A stretch of 64,000 bases of DNA from Oscillospiraceae bacterium (GCA_017538965.1 JAFYHU010000080.1:62001-126000), one strand, 5' to 3'. Shown: positions 32,000 through 40,855, counted from the first letter of the stretch. Notes: generated from the sequence alone by a model not told the origin. Made by a program: numbers and translations.

Positions 32000-33283
32000 A
32001 TGAAAACAAGCAAAAAACTGTTCTGCCTGCTGCTCGTTCTGCTGCTGACAGTCTGCATTGCACCTGCCGCCTTCGCCGAGATGGTCTTCTCCGGCGAACA
32101 GGAGAACCTGAGCGGTGAGATCGATTCCACCGTGTTTCTCGCCGGAGAGAACCCGGTCAACAATGCGGACGTAAAAGGCATTCTCTTTGAAGCCGGCAAT
32201 TCCGTGAGCTCCGACGGCGCCAGTGAATACGCCTTCATGGCCGGCAACAAAGTGGCGCTCGCCGGTTCGAACAGCCGGGATGCGTTCGTCGCCGGCAACT
32301 TGGTCAGCTTTTCCGGCAGCTGCGGACGCGATCTGGCCATAGCGGGCAACTCCGTTGAGATCAGCGGCACCGTAGCGCGCGACCTGATGGCAGGCGGCAA
32401 GAGCGTTGTGATCAGCGGATCTGTCGGCGGTGACGTCACCATTGCCGCTGAAGAGGTCAAGATTACGGACGAAGCCGAGATCGGCGGAAAGCTGCGCTAC
32501 AACAGCAGCGCGAAGATCAGCGCGCCCGCCGGCGTTCTTTCCGGCGCCGAGGTCTATGAGGACAAGGGCAGCGAAAACGGAGGCAAAGACGAAAAAGAAG
32601 ACGCAAAAGAAGACGCAAGCCCTGCCGTGGACATCAAACCCGCCGTCAACACGAAACCTTCCTCGCTGCTGTCGAAAGTCAAGGCCAGAGTTTTCAGCTT
32701 CATCGGCCTGCTGCTGATCGCCTATTTCTTCCTCTGGCTGACGCCGATGTGGGAAAAGGTGGATGCCGATTATACCGGAAAGAGCTTCGGCACTTATGCC
32801 AAGGCCTTCGGGATCGGCTTTGCCGTGCTTGCGGCGCTGCCGCTGGCCAGCATTATCCTGATGGTCTCGGGACTGGGGATGCGCCCGGCCTTCGTGCTGA
32901 TTTTCGTCTGTGCGGCGGCCATGATCGCGGCGCCGGTCTTCCTCGGCTTCTTCCTCGGTGCTCTGGTCTGGCGCAAGGCGCTCAAGAAGGAGAAGAACTA
33001 TTGGGCGGAGCTGGCCGTCGGTCTTCTGCTCTGGGCTGTCCTGATCTCCGTCCCCGGCGTTTCCTTCCTTACCAGGCTGATCGCCTGTGCGCTCGGCCTC
33101 GGCGTGCTTGCCCGCATGCTTGGAAAAAAGAAGAGCGCCAAACTGCCTGAAAAGCAGGCTGTTCCGGAAACAGAGCCGGAAACCGGCCTGGTCAGGCAGG
33201 AGGAGCCGGAAAGCCCCGTCTCGCTTCTGCCGAAGGATGAAGCTCCGGCTGCTCTCGAAGCGCCGGACGAAAAAGAAGATTGA
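32000..33283 (+). CDS. Exported bactofilin-like repeat domain with membrane helices
   Basis: A 427-residue protein. Residues 1-26 are a signal peptide ending AFA-E. Residues 30-185 are short beta repeats with the pattern of polymer-forming bactofilins (VEISGTVARDLMAGGKSVVI, VVISGSVGGDVTIAAEEVKI), here predicted outside the cell. A charged linker (about 190-225) leads to four hydrophobic segments (about 235-255, 272-298, 300-326 and 335-375), and the C-terminus is a Pro/Glu-rich cytoplasmic tail. Proteins with this layout are widespread but uncharacterised; an envelope-organising role is a guess. The stop overlaps the TTG start of the next gene, so the two are coupled. Confidence 0.8.
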   Translation: MKTSKKLFCLLLVLLLTVCIAPAAFAEMVFSGEQENLSGEIDSTVFLAGENPVNNADVKGILFEAGNSVSSDGASEYAFMAGNKVALAGSNSRDAFVAGNLVSFSGSCGRDLAIAGNSVEISGTVARDLMAGGKSVVISGSVGGDVTIAAEEVKITDEAEIGGKLRYNSSAKISAPAGVLSGAEVYEDKGSENGGKDEKEDAKEDASPAVDIKPAVNTKPSSLLSKVKARVFSFIGLLLIAYFFLWLTPMWEKVDADYTGKSFGTYAKAFGIGFAVLAALPLASIILMVSGLGMRPAFVLIFVCAAAMIAAPVFLGFFLGALVWRKALKKEKNYWAELAVGLLLWAVLISVPGVSFLTRLIACALGLGVLARMLGKKKSAKLPEKQAVPETEPETGLVRQEEPESPVSLLPKDEAPAALEAPDEKED

Positions 33284-34389
33284 AGATCCTGAGAGCAGCG
33301 GGAAAAGTGATTCTCGCGCTTCTTCTGCTCCTTCTGCTCCTTGCAGCGGGTATCCTCCTGTTTCTGAATTTCTGTCCTTCTGTCGGAAAGACGCCCGACA
33401 AGGCGGAACGGGAGGTGCTGGAGGGAAAATCGAAGCAGTATCGTGACGGACAGTTCCGCAATGCGGGCGAAGTCAGCACCATGTCCGGAGAGCAGCGCTA
33501 TCCCGCAAGCGACAGGAGAAGACCGAAAAATCTCCTCCCGGCCGAAAGCCCGGCCTTTCTGACGGATCCGCAGCCGGAGGACTGGAGCTTTACCTGGATC
33601 GGACATTCCTCCTTTCTGCTGCAGATGGGAAAGAAAAATATTCTCGTTGACCCGGTTTTCAGCAGCAGGAGTTCACCCGTGAGCTTCATCGGACCCAGGC
33701 GCTTTTCCGAACTGCCTTTGACCGCGGAGGAACTGCCGGATCTCGATGTGGTGTTCCTTTCTCATGATCACTATGATCATCTGGATTATCAGACGATCCG
33801 GGCGATCAAAGACAGGGCAGGGCTGTTCCTTGCCCCGCTGGGTGTGGACGCGATCCTGCTCGGGTGGGGCGTGGACGCGGAAAAGATCCGCACGCTCGAC
33901 TGGTGGGAGAGCGTCGAACTCGACGGTCTGATCTGTACGCTTACCCCGTCGCAGCACTTCACCGGGCGAAATCCGCTGAAGGGAAACAGCACGCTCTGGG
34001 GCGGCCTGTATCTGGATAACGGGCTTCACCGGATTTACTACACCGGCGACGGCGGTTACAATCCGGTTTTCGGAGAGATTCGGGAGCGCCTGGGCGCGCC
34101 GGAACTCATGATCGCGGAGTGCGGACAGTATGATCCGGCCTGGGCGGGAATTCACATGTTCCCGGAGGAGACCGCGCAGGCGGGACTCGATGCCGGAACC
34201 GAATGGCTGATCCCGGTGCACTGGGGAAGCTTCTGCATCTGTAATCATGCCTGGGACGATTCCATCCGGCGCGTCACCGCTGCCGCGGAATCCTCCGGGC
34301 TGCCGCTTGCGAGTCCCCGCATCGGTCAGACGCTGACCGCTTTCGACCTCGCATCCTGCACAGACCCCTGGTGGGAAGCCTGTAAATAA
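33280..34389 (+). CDS. Membrane-anchored MBL-fold hydrolase (UlaG/NAPE-PLD-like)
   Basis: A 369-residue metallo-beta-lactamase-fold enzyme with an N-terminal membrane helix (residues 9-32). Metal ligands: SHDHYDHLD (near residue 155), the His of PSQHFTGR (near 228), Asp of YYTGDGGY (near 253), and His of IPVHWGSF (near 310). The early motif TWIGHSSFLL is typical of the UlaG/NAPE-phospholipase-D branch. Bacterial members act on lipids, lactones or phosphodiesters; the substrate here is unknown. It begins with TTG at 33280, overlapping the preceding stop codon, with only a weak ribosome site, so translation depends on the gene upstream. Confidence 0.85.
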   Translation: MKILRAAGKVILALLLLLLLLAAGILLFLNFCPSVGKTPDKAEREVLEGKSKQYRDGQFRNAGEVSTMSGEQRYPASDRRRPKNLLPAESPAFLTDPQPEDWSFTWIGHSSFLLQMGKKNILVDPVFSSRSSPVSFIGPRRFSELPLTAEELPDLDVVFLSHDHYDHLDYQTIRAIKDRAGLFLAPLGVDAILLGWGVDAEKIRTLDWWESVELDGLICTLTPSQHFTGRNPLKGNSTLWGGLYLDNGLHRIYYTGDGGYNPVFGEIRERLGAPELMIAECGQYDPAWAGIHMFPEETAQAGLDAGTEWLIPVHWGSFCICNHAWDDSIRRVTAAAESSGLPLASPRIGQTLTAFDLASCTDPWWEACK

Positions 34390-34424
34390 AAAAAAGGGCT
34401 GTCTCAAAATTTTGGACAACCCCG
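34389..34424 (-). terminator. Hairpin with T-run, minus-strand terminator candidate
   Basis: Read on the minus strand, GGGTTGTC / GACAGCCC (one mismatch) encloses the palindrome CAAAATTTTG and is followed by nine T. It could end read-through from the LRR gene 240 bases away. The GGGCTGTCTCAAAA end also recalls insertion-sequence tips, but no transposase is present. Confidence 0.5.
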
Positions 34425-34428
34425 ATCT

Positions 34429-34495
34429 CAGCTTTCTGCAATTGCGCGGAAGAGAAACTGGTATCTCGCACTCAGGTTTCTCCGCCGCGCTTTTT
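34429..34495 (+). repeat. 67-base interspersed palindromic repeat, copy 2
   Basis: Second copy of the element at 22848-22914, same orientation, with the hairpin GCGCGGAAGAGAAAC / GTTTCTCCGCCGCGC and TTTTT. It lies between two convergent genes, where it can serve as a terminator for the MBL-fold gene. Bases 34496-34667 show no gene; they hold some AT-rich sequence only. Confidence 0.75.
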
Positions 34496-34667
34496 CTATG
34501 GATTTATCTTGATTATTCGCGGCAGAAGTTGGTCAGTCAGGGGCTGCGTTTTCCCTGGCCGCGAAACGGTACAACCTGATTGGGAGCTGTATTCGACATT
34601 ATGATACAGCTCCTTTTGCTGCGCTGTGTCAGGAAAACCGTTCTCTTCTGACACAGCGATCCCCGGC

Positions 34668-35510
34668 TTAAAGAATGCCGGTGTGGGTTTCTGTCTTCGC
34701 TTCCGGCTGAGGCGAGGGCTCTGGCAGCTCAATCGAGAGCTGGGTCAGAATCCTGGCAAAATCTGCCTCTCCGCCCTGCGTGATCTTCGCATTGCGGCAA
34801 TAGGAGAAAGCCTCCTCGTCCAATGTCACATCGCCGCACAGAATCACCTGCTCGAGGGAACGGCAATACTCAAAGGCATCCTCTTCCACTTCGGCTCCCG
34901 CCGCGCACACGACCGCTGCCAGCGTATAACCGTAGCCGAAGCAGCGTTTCTCCATCACGGCCTGCGGGCAAACGATCACGATTTCGCCTGCTTTGCAGTA
35001 GGAAAACGCGCAGCTTCCCACCTGAGCGCCTTCCGGAATGATGATGATCTCCGGCAGGGAAGCGTAGGCGAAGGCGTTCATGCCGATCCGGATATTCTTC
35101 GGGAGCGTAAAGCTCTCGGAGACAGTGCAGTACTCAAAAGCCCGGTATCCGATGGAAGAGATCTGTTCGGGAACGGTGAGGCTTTTCATTTTGACATAGG
35201 AAAACGCCTCCGTCCCGATCCCGGTTACCGCGTACCCGTCGAGCTCCGTCGGGATGACGATGTTTTCCTCTTTCCCGTGATAATCGGCAATGCTGATCGT
35301 TTCCCCGTCGTCTTCATTGAAGATATAGTCATAGTCGCCGCTGGTATAAACGGCAGGGGGAACCCAATTGGGATCCACCTCTTCCAAGGCCGTGTTCTCG
35401 CTCTTCCACGCAAAAGCGGATGCGGAGGAGACGGCCGTGATGAGGAGCAGCGCCGCAAGCACACAGGTCATCCGTCTGGAGAGGGAAGCTGCCGGTCGTT
35501 TCATAATCAT
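34668..35510 (-). CDS. Secreted leucine-rich-repeat (BspA-like) protein
   Basis: A 280-residue exported protein. After a signal peptide (about residues 1-33, ending AFA-W) it has about eight repeats of the BspA or LRR_5 type with consensus I-x-AFxYC (GTEAFSYVKMKSLTVPEQ, IGYRAFEYCTVSESFTLP, GMNAFAYASLPEIIIIPEG). The repeats are unusually rich in Cys (AFSYC, AFEYC), so they may carry stacked Cys or disulfides. A short Pro-rich end follows. BspA proteins bind host or bacterial surfaces. The ATG at 35510 follows AAGGAG; the frame beyond is not needed. Monocistronic. Confidence 0.82.
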   Translation of the reverse strand: MIMKRPAASLSRRMTCVLAALLLITAVSSASAFAWKSENTALEEVDPNWVPPAVYTSGDYDYIFNEDDGETISIADYHGKEENIVIPTELDGYAVTGIGTEAFSYVKMKSLTVPEQISSIGYRAFEYCTVSESFTLPKNIRIGMNAFAYASLPEIIIIPEGAQVGSCAFSYCKAGEIVIVCPQAVMEKRCFGYGYTLAAVVCAAGAEVEEDAFEYCRSLEQVILCGDVTLDEEAFSYCRNAKITQGGEADFARILTQLSIELPEPSPQPEAKTETHTGIL

Positions 35511-35550
35511 CGTTCTCCTTTGCATTGCGTTTTCCTGATTCCCGGACAGA

Positions 35551-35580
35551 ATTATACCACAAGTCCGAGCGTTTTTTCAA
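35551..35580 (-). promoter_or_regulatory. Promoter of the LRR gene
   Basis: Minus strand TTGAAA (35580-35575), 18 bases, TATAAT (35556-35551). Confidence 0.7.
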
Positions 35581-35608
35581 TTCATACCGAATTCCGGATT
35601 TCTCCGCC

Positions 35609-35638
35609 TTGCGAAAACCCCTCCGGCCGTGATAGAAT
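35609..35638 (+). promoter_or_regulatory. Promoter of the OtnK-like kinase gene
   Basis: TTGCGA, 18 bases, TAGAAT with an extended -10 TGA. Confidence 0.5.
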
Positions 35639-35669
35639 ACACGCAATCAGAGAGAAGGAGCGTGTTCCC

Positions 35670-37172
35670 GTGAAGCCGGAAAAACTGCCTGCCGATCTGC
35701 TGCATATGCTTCCGCCCCATCGGGCGGACGGGAAATCGATTCTGAAGGATGCGCTGCCCGGGCTGAAGCGAAAAATCGTCGTCCTGGACGACGACCCCAC
35801 CGGGGTACAGACGGTGAACGGCGTCTATGTTTATACCCGCTGGGACGCAGAGACGATCGAAGAAGCCTTTCGTGCGCCGGAGCAGATGTTTTTTATCCTG
35901 ACCAATTCGCGCGGCCTGACAGCGGCAGAGAGCCGCGTTCAGCATCAGACGATCGCTGAAAACATTGCCTCTGCGGCTGCGGCGACGGGACAGGATTTTC
36001 TGGTCCTCAGCCGGGGCGATTCCACCCTGCGCGGACATTGGCCCATGGAGACGGAGATCCTGCGTGAAGGCCTGGAAGCACGGACCGGAAAGCACTATGA
36101 CGGCGAGATCATCTATCCCTTCTTCCCGGAGGGCGGACGCTATACGCTCAACGATATCCACTATGTCCTTCAGGGGGAGACCCTGGTCCCGGCAGGACAG
36201 ACGGAATTTGCGAAGGACAAAAGCTTCGGCTATTCTTCTTCCTCCCTCCCTGACTGGGTCGAGGAGAAATCCGGAGGGCGCTTCCGGGCGGAGAACTGCT
36301 GCCGCATCTCGCTGGAAGAACTGCGCGCCGGAGACGTAAACGGGATCGCCGGAAAGCTCTCGGCAGTTTCCGATTTCGGCAAGATCACCGTCAACAGTGC
36401 GGATTATGAGGATGCGGCCGTCTTTGCCGCCGCGCTCTGCCGGACGCTTTCTCAGGGAAAGGAATATCTCTTCCGCTGTGCGGCTGCCCTGCCCAAGGTG
36501 CTCGGCGGGGTGCAGGATATCCCGCTTCTGACTGGAGATGATCTTGTCGACCGGGACAACCGGAACGGCGGCATCATTCTGATCGGTTCCCACGTGAACA
36601 AAACGACCCGCCAGCTGGAGGAACTGCGAAACACCGCCTGCCCGATGGCCTTTATCGAGTTCAACCAGCATCGGGTGCTGGAGGACGGAGGCCTGGAAGA
36701 GGAAGTCAGGCGTGTCCTGGCACAGACAGAGGTTTTTCTTCCCGCCGGCAGATCTGTCGCTGTCTTTACCCGCCGTGATCGGCTCGATCTTCCTGTGGAC
36801 GACAAAGACCGGCAGCTTCAGATTTCTGCGCAGATCTCCGATGCCCTGACAAGCATCGTCGCAAAGCTCTCGGTCCGGCCTTCCTTCATCGTGGCGAAAG
36901 GCGGCATTACCTCCAGCGACGTCGGGACCAAGGCGCTGCGGGTGCGGAAGGCACTGGTCAAAGGGCAGATCCGCCCCGGCATCCCGGTCTGGCAGACCGG
37001 TGAGGAGAGCAGATTCCCCGGGCTTCCCTATATCATCTTCCCCGGAAACGTAGGAGCAGAAGACGATCTTCGCCGCATTGCGGAGACGCTGATCCGTACA
37101 GACGCATGTACGAACGAAAGGAAAGGAAATGCAGCTGCGGGAAAGAATTCCCGGTATGACAGTGACAGGTGA
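35670..37172 (+). CDS. Four-carbon acid sugar kinase family (OtnK/DUF1537)
   Basis: A 500-residue cytoplasmic kinase. The N-terminal domain has the family opening KIVVLDDDPTGVQTVNGVYV near residue 33 and LSRGDSTLRGHWPMETE near residue 115. The C-terminal nucleotide-binding domain has IILIGSHVNKTTRQLEEL and FIVAKGGITSSDVGTKAL. Characterised OtnK enzymes phosphorylate threonate, erythronate or 3-oxo-tetronate in sugar-acid catabolism. No dehydrogenase, aldolase or isomerase of such a pathway is next to it, so the substrate is open. Translation starts with GTG at 35670, nine bases after AAGGAG. The next gene begins 17 bases after its stop. Confidence 0.88.
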   Translation: MKPEKLPADLLHMLPPHRADGKSILKDALPGLKRKIVVLDDDPTGVQTVNGVYVYTRWDAETIEEAFRAPEQMFFILTNSRGLTAAESRVQHQTIAENIASAAAATGQDFLVLSRGDSTLRGHWPMETEILREGLEARTGKHYDGEIIYPFFPEGGRYTLNDIHYVLQGETLVPAGQTEFAKDKSFGYSSSSLPDWVEEKSGGRFRAENCCRISLEELRAGDVNGIAGKLSAVSDFGKITVNSADYEDAAVFAAALCRTLSQGKEYLFRCAAALPKVLGGVQDIPLLTGDDLVDRDNRNGGIILIGSHVNKTTRQLEELRNTACPMAFIEFNQHRVLEDGGLEEEVRRVLAQTEVFLPAGRSVAVFTRRDRLDLPVDDKDRQLQISAQISDALTSIVAKLSVRPSFIVAKGGITSSDVGTKALRVRKALVKGQIRPGIPVWQTGEESRFPGLPYIIFPGNVGAEDDLRRIAETLIRTDACTNERKGNAAAGKNSRYDSDR

Positions 37173-37189
37173 CAAAGGAGAAAAAGAGA

Positions 37190-38098
37190 ATGCTGAAAAC
37201 AGAACGCCTTATCCTTCGCCGCTGGGAAGACAGCGATGCGGAGAGTATGTTTGAATATGCCAAAGACCCGGATATCGGTCCGATTGCAGGCTGGCCTGCC
37301 CATCAGAGCATGGAAGAAAGCAGAGACGCAATCCGGAATGTTCTTCACGGCAAAGAGGCTTATGCCATTTGCCTCAAAGAGGACAACAAAGCCATCGGTG
37401 CCATTGAACTGAAACTGAACGGTCGTACGGATATGACCGAACGTGATGATGAATGCGAAGTCGGCTACTGGATCGGAAAGCCTTTCTGGGGGCAGGGCCT
37501 CATGCCGGAGGCGGTAAAGGAAATACTCCGTCACGCCTTTGAAGATATCGGAATGACAAAAGTCTGGGTCGGCTACTATGAAGGGAATACAAAATCAAAG
37601 CGGGTACAGGAAAAGGCCGGTTTTCGTTATCAGCGGAAATCGGAAGGTGTCGATGTACCTCTGATGCATGAAAAGCGGACCGGGTATGTAAGCTCCATGA
37701 CCAAGGACCAGTGGCAGTGGGACAGACTATATGAGGCGGCCGCGGCTGTAAGGAAGGAGCGAAAGATATCGGATTACGTCAACTGCGGCGAGGTATCGGC
37801 CGCCATCCTGTCCGGCAGCGGCAGGATATACACCGGCGTATGCATCGACACCTGCTCCGCGCTTGGAATCTGTGCGGAGCGGAACGCCATTTTCAATATG
37901 ATCACCAATGGAGAGCAGGAGATCACGAAGGTAGTATCCATCCTGCCTGACGGTTCCGGCGGAGCACCGTGCGGTGCCTGCCGGGAACTGATGGTTCAGC
38001 TGATGCCGGAGAACTATAAAAGCATCGAGATCATGACGGACTGCAAACAGGAACGGATCATAACCCTCGGAGAACTGACGCCCGAGTGGTGGATATAA
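37190..38098 (+). CDS. GNAT acetyltransferase fused to cytidine-deaminase-like domain
   Basis: A 302-residue two-domain protein. Residues 1-185 are a RimJ-type GNAT acetyltransferase (LKTERLILRRWEDSDAESMF, GYWIGKPFWGQGLMPEAV, GNTKSKRVQEKAGF). Residues 190-302 resemble a cytidine deaminase: SAAILSGSGRIYTGVCID, then the zinc motif CAERNAI and PCGACRE, with the catalytic Glu preserved. Cys replaces the usual His of HAE, as in cytidine deaminases. The domains are joined in one frame without a stop. The combination suggests modification of a nucleoside-like or aminoglycoside-like compound (blasticidin-type antibiotics are attacked by both kinds of enzyme), but that is inference. The ATG follows AAAGGAG. 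Confidence 0.82.
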   Translation: MLKTERLILRRWEDSDAESMFEYAKDPDIGPIAGWPAHQSMEESRDAIRNVLHGKEAYAICLKEDNKAIGAIELKLNGRTDMTERDDECEVGYWIGKPFWGQGLMPEAVKEILRHAFEDIGMTKVWVGYYEGNTKSKRVQEKAGFRYQRKSEGVDVPLMHEKRTGYVSSMTKDQWQWDRLYEAAAAVRKERKISDYVNCGEVSAAILSGSGRIYTGVCIDTCSALGICAERNAIFNMITNGEQEITKVVSILPDGSGGAPCGACRELMVQLMPENYKSIEIMTDCKQERIITLGELTPEWWI

Positions 38099-38110
38099 AT
38101 GGCACGATGG

Positions 38111-38158
38111 AAAACGAGCTTCGCCTGACCGCATATTGCTGAGGCGAAGCTCGTTTTA
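38111..38158. terminator. Bidirectional terminator between convergent genes
   Basis: Sixteen-pair stem AAAACGAGCTTCGCCT / AGGCGAAGCTCGTTTT with a 15-base loop. A- and T-runs on both sides serve both strands. Confidence 0.92.
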
Positions 38159-38183
38159 GAGTATACCGGCTTTCCCTGCCTGT

Positions 38184-38579
38184 TCAGCGTTTTCCGACGT
38201 ATTCGGCGCTGCTGAGACCGAGACATACACGGCCGATTCTATCAAAAAAGAAGAGAAACAGACCATAGCCAAAGCCCTTGCCGAAACAGCGGGAAAGCTT
38301 CTGGCTCTCAATCCAGTGGAAAATCATGACGATCAGACCAGCAACTCCGACCGGAGCCGTCTGCTCATTGCCGTAGAAGTAGTTAACACCGCCCAGAAGC
38401 AGGAAATTGATCAGACCGATCCACCCGCTCCAGCAGATGGAATACTCTACCAGCATGTTCACGCCGGGAATCAGGCTCAGAATACCGGGTCTGCCCGCTT
38501 TGCTGAACAGCAGCCAGTCACCGACAATCCCCAGAATGAGCCATACAACCAAACCTATCATAACAATACTTAGTTCCAT
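38184..38579 (-). CDS. DUF5684-like small membrane protein
   Basis: A 131-residue integral membrane protein with four hydrophobic segments. The motif SKAGRPGILSLIPGVNMLVE after the first helix is typical of DUF5684-like proteins of Clostridia, and the C-terminal RCFGKGFGYGLFLFFF helix agrees. Function unknown. The ATG at 38579 is preceded by AGAGGAAG; the longer frame upstream is not supported. It stands alone, facing the GNAT-deaminase gene across the shared terminator. Between it and the hypB gene (38580-38745) only a T-rich spacer is seen. Confidence 0.7.
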   Translation of the reverse strand: MELSIVMIGLVVWLILGIVGDWLLFSKAGRPGILSLIPGVNMLVEYSICWSGWIGLINFLLLGGVNYFYGNEQTAPVGVAGLIVMIFHWIESQKLSRCFGKGFGYGLFLFFFDRIGRVCLGLSSAEYVGKR

Positions 38580-38745
38580 ATCTGATCTGCTTCCTCTCTC
38601 ATAATAACACATTATTCCTTATATTCTGCAGCTTTGCATTGTATCCTGAATAAGCATGACAGTCAAGAAAAATTGCCGAAATCGGAAATATCATTACATA
38701 AGAAATAGGACTCTAATTGTATTGAAATCAGAGTCCTGTTATGGC

Positions 38746-39423
38746 TTAGGTATCGGATTTGACGGCAGTTACCTCATCCAGAATCCAGTCGCAGACTGCT
38801 TCCAGGCCGTCTCCGGTTTTGGCGCTGATGGGGAAGAGAATAGCCCTGGGGTTCAGGGCAAGGATACGTTCCTTCGCTTTATCAAGGTCAAAGTCAAAGT
38901 AATCCAACGCATCCATTTTGTTGATGAGGACCACATCACTGACCGTATACATCAGGGGGTACTTCAGCGGTTTGTCGTCTCCCTCGGGCACGGAGAGAAT
39001 TGTGATGTTCTTATGCGCACCGGTGTCAAACTCTGCCGGACAGACCAGATTCCCGATATTCTCAAGGATCAATAGGTCAAGACCTTTTGTGTCATATTCC
39101 AAAAGCGCCCGCGCTGTCATATCGGCATCGATATGGCAAAGACCGCCGTTGTGAATCTGAAGAGAGCGGATGCCGGTCAGATCGGCCACGCGCTGCGCGT
39201 CAAGACTACTCTCAATGTCCACATCCATTTCTCCGATGTTCAGCCGGTCTTTCAGACGGTTAATAATAGCGACCAACGTGGTCGTTTTCCCGCTTCCCGG
39301 CGAAGACATGAAGTTCAGGAACAGGGTTCCCTGGTCAGTCATGCGATTTCGGAGGAGCTCCGCCGTCCGGTCGTTCTCCGCAAAGACGGATTCGTTGATC
39401 TGAATGACTCTGACTTCGCTCAT
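38746..39423 (-). CDS. hypB: HypB-family nickel GTPase, paralogue 1
   Basis: A 225-residue P-loop GTPase that in hydrogenase maturation delivers nickel with HypA. The P-loop is SSPGSGKTTTL (near residue 40), the G1-G5 set continues with DVDIESSLDAQ and LINKMDALD, and the metal-site Cys-His appears in GGLCHIDADM with a further Cys in LVCPAEFDTG. The N-terminal Cys-rich or His-rich nickel-storage segment of some HypBs is missing. It overlaps the second paralogue by four bases (ATGA) and is last in the TetR-hypB-hypB operon. About half of the residues match paralogue 2. Confidence 0.88.
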   Translation of the reverse strand: MSEVRVIQINESVFAENDRTAELLRNRMTDQGTLFLNFMSSPGSGKTTTLVAIINRLKDRLNIGEMDVDIESSLDAQRVADLTGIRSLQIHNGGLCHIDADMTARALLEYDTKGLDLLILENIGNLVCPAEFDTGAHKNITILSVPEGDDKPLKYPLMYTVSDVVLINKMDALDYFDFDLDKAKERILALNPRAILFPISAKTGDGLEAVCDWILDEVTAVKSDT

Positions 39424-40091
39424 TTCAAAATCCACTCCTTTACCTTGCTGACCAGCGTATCGGCCAGGACCTGTACGCCTTCTCCGGTCTTTGCGGAAAT
39501 ATAGAAGATCTCAATCTTCGGGTTGCGAATTCTTGCATCCCGCTCGACGCGTGCTTTATCAAAATCAAAAACGGGCAGGGTGTCGATCTTGTTGACGACA
39601 AGAATATCGCAGGTCTCATACATCAGAGGATACTTTGCCGGCTTGTCGTCGCCCTCCGGCACCGAGAGTATGGTCATGTTGATGGCGGCACCGGTGTCAA
39701 ATTCCGCCGGGCAGACCAGGTTGCCGATGTTCTCGAGCACGATCAGCTCGGCATTCTCCATTCCCAATGCCGCGATGCCCTGACGGGTCATGTCGGCATC
39801 CAGATGGCACATGCCGCCGGTGTGCAGCTGAACAGCAGGAATGCCTGCGTCCTGAATAGCCTGAGCATCAACAGCGCTGTCGATATCCGCTTCCATCACG
39901 CCCCAGCGCAATCTTCCTGCAAAGGCTTTATTCAACGCGAGAAGAGTCGTTGTCTTCCCACTGCCGGGAGAGGACATCAGATTCAGCAGACATATTCCGC
40001 GGCTCTGCAGTTCGTCCCTCAGATTCTGAGCATCCTGATTATTGTCCTCCAGGACCGATTCTTTCAAGGCAACGATTTTGACCTTATCCAT
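39420..40091 (-). CDS. hypB: HypB-family nickel GTPase, paralogue 2
   Basis: A 223-residue paralogue of the adjacent GTPase with the same motifs: SSPGSGKTTTLLAL, MEADIDSAVDAQAIQ, GGMCHLDADM, LVCPAEFDTG, VVNKIDTLP. Its start (ATG at 40091) follows GAGGAG at nine bases. Two HypB-like proteins in tandem suggest a heterodimer or two nickel clients, since HypB works as a dimer. The operon begins with a TetR regulator 17 bases upstream and lies opposite to the Fe-S oxidoreductase and hypA. Confidence 0.88.
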   Translation of the reverse strand: MDKVKIVALKESVLEDNNQDAQNLRDELQSRGICLLNLMSSPGSGKTTTLLALNKAFAGRLRWGVMEADIDSAVDAQAIQDAGIPAVQLHTGGMCHLDADMTRQGIAALGMENAELIVLENIGNLVCPAEFDTGAAINMTILSVPEGDDKPAKYPLMYETCDILVVNKIDTLPVFDFDKARVERDARIRNPKIEIFYISAKTGEGVQVLADTLVSKVKEWILK

Positions 40092-40108
40092 CCTATTCTT
40101 CTCCTCGT

Positions 40109-40717
40109 TCAATATGCCTGGTTCATTTGTCCGGCCAAAGCAACGCCTGCTTCAACGGCATCGTGAATCAGGCTGGAATAATCCTCCGGATTCTTCCCTT
40201 CGAAAAGAAGCTTTGCCCGGAAGACATTCTCCATCTGTCTCAATGATGCGGTTAGAATGCCCTCATCGGCAAGCTCATACTCCAGAGCGGACATGGCGAC
40301 AGTCGATACAAAGGCATCGCCCCCTTCCCCGGCCTCGGGGCAAAAATGCAGATATAGGCGATGATGTGCTTCATAGTAACGCCTGCGCAGACTCGGTACA
40401 TTGATGACATCGGAATAAAGCGCGGCTACGGGCGGATCGTTCAAAATCCTATAAAGAAAGGCGCACTCCACCGTGAAATAGCCCTTCAGTCCGGTCAGAT
40501 CCGGTCGGTTTGTCAGCACATCGTCCAGGAAAGCGTTCAGGATCCCGTCATGCTCCAGCATCAGCAGGTCTTCTTTGTGGGGGTAGTGATACGTAAGATT
40601 TCCCACCGAGATGCCGCAGCGGTCTGCAATCTGCCGCATCGTGACCTTTTGATAGCCGTTCGAGTTGAAGAGTTCCCGACTCGCTTCTGCTATGATTTCT
40701 TTGATATTTTCTACCAT
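40109..40717 (-). CDS. TetR-family transcription regulator
   Basis: A 202-residue regulator with the TetR helix-turn-helix at residues 20-50 (VTMRQIADRCGISVGNLTYHYPHKEDLL). The C-terminal ligand domain is individual to the protein and its ligand cannot be named. The ATG at 40717 is close behind a short GGAG. Leading the hypB pair and divergent from the oxidoreductase, it probably represses one or both directions through the palindrome at 40744-40761. Confidence 0.85.
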   Translation of the reverse strand: MVENIKEIIAEASRELFNSNGYQKVTMRQIADRCGISVGNLTYHYPHKEDLLMLEHDGILNAFLDDVLTNRPDLTGLKGYFTVECAFLYRILNDPPVAALYSDVINVPSLRRRYYEAHHRLYLHFCPEAGEGGDAFVSTVAMSALEYELADEGILTASLRQMENVFRAKLLFEGKNPEDYSSLIHDAVEAGVALAGQMNQAY

Positions 40718-40743
40718 GTCTCCATTATATGGGCCATCCGATG

Positions 40744-40814
40744 AAAATTCAATTGATATTTTTGATAGAAAAAAACAGAAAAGACTTGCAATTTTATAGG
40801 ACATGTACTAAAAT
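40744..40814 (+). promoter_or_regulatory. Oxidoreductase promoter and palindromic operator candidate
   Basis: TTGCAA (40786-40791), 17 bases, TAAAAT (40809-40814), leading to the oxidoreductase gene. Upstream, AAAAT-TCAATTGA-TATTT (40744-40761) is a palindrome with a perfect eight-base core, placed between the divergent genes as a TetR operator would be. Also ACATGT lies in the promoter spacer. Confidence 0.55.
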
Positions 40815-40855
40815 GCTTATGCCGACATCATAACAGACTCAGGAGGGAGAGTTTT

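Noticed and set aside
40742..40855. Possible riboswitch between TetR and the oxidoreductase genes
   Set aside because: Only a promoter and palindrome are visible; no long leader or stable fold.
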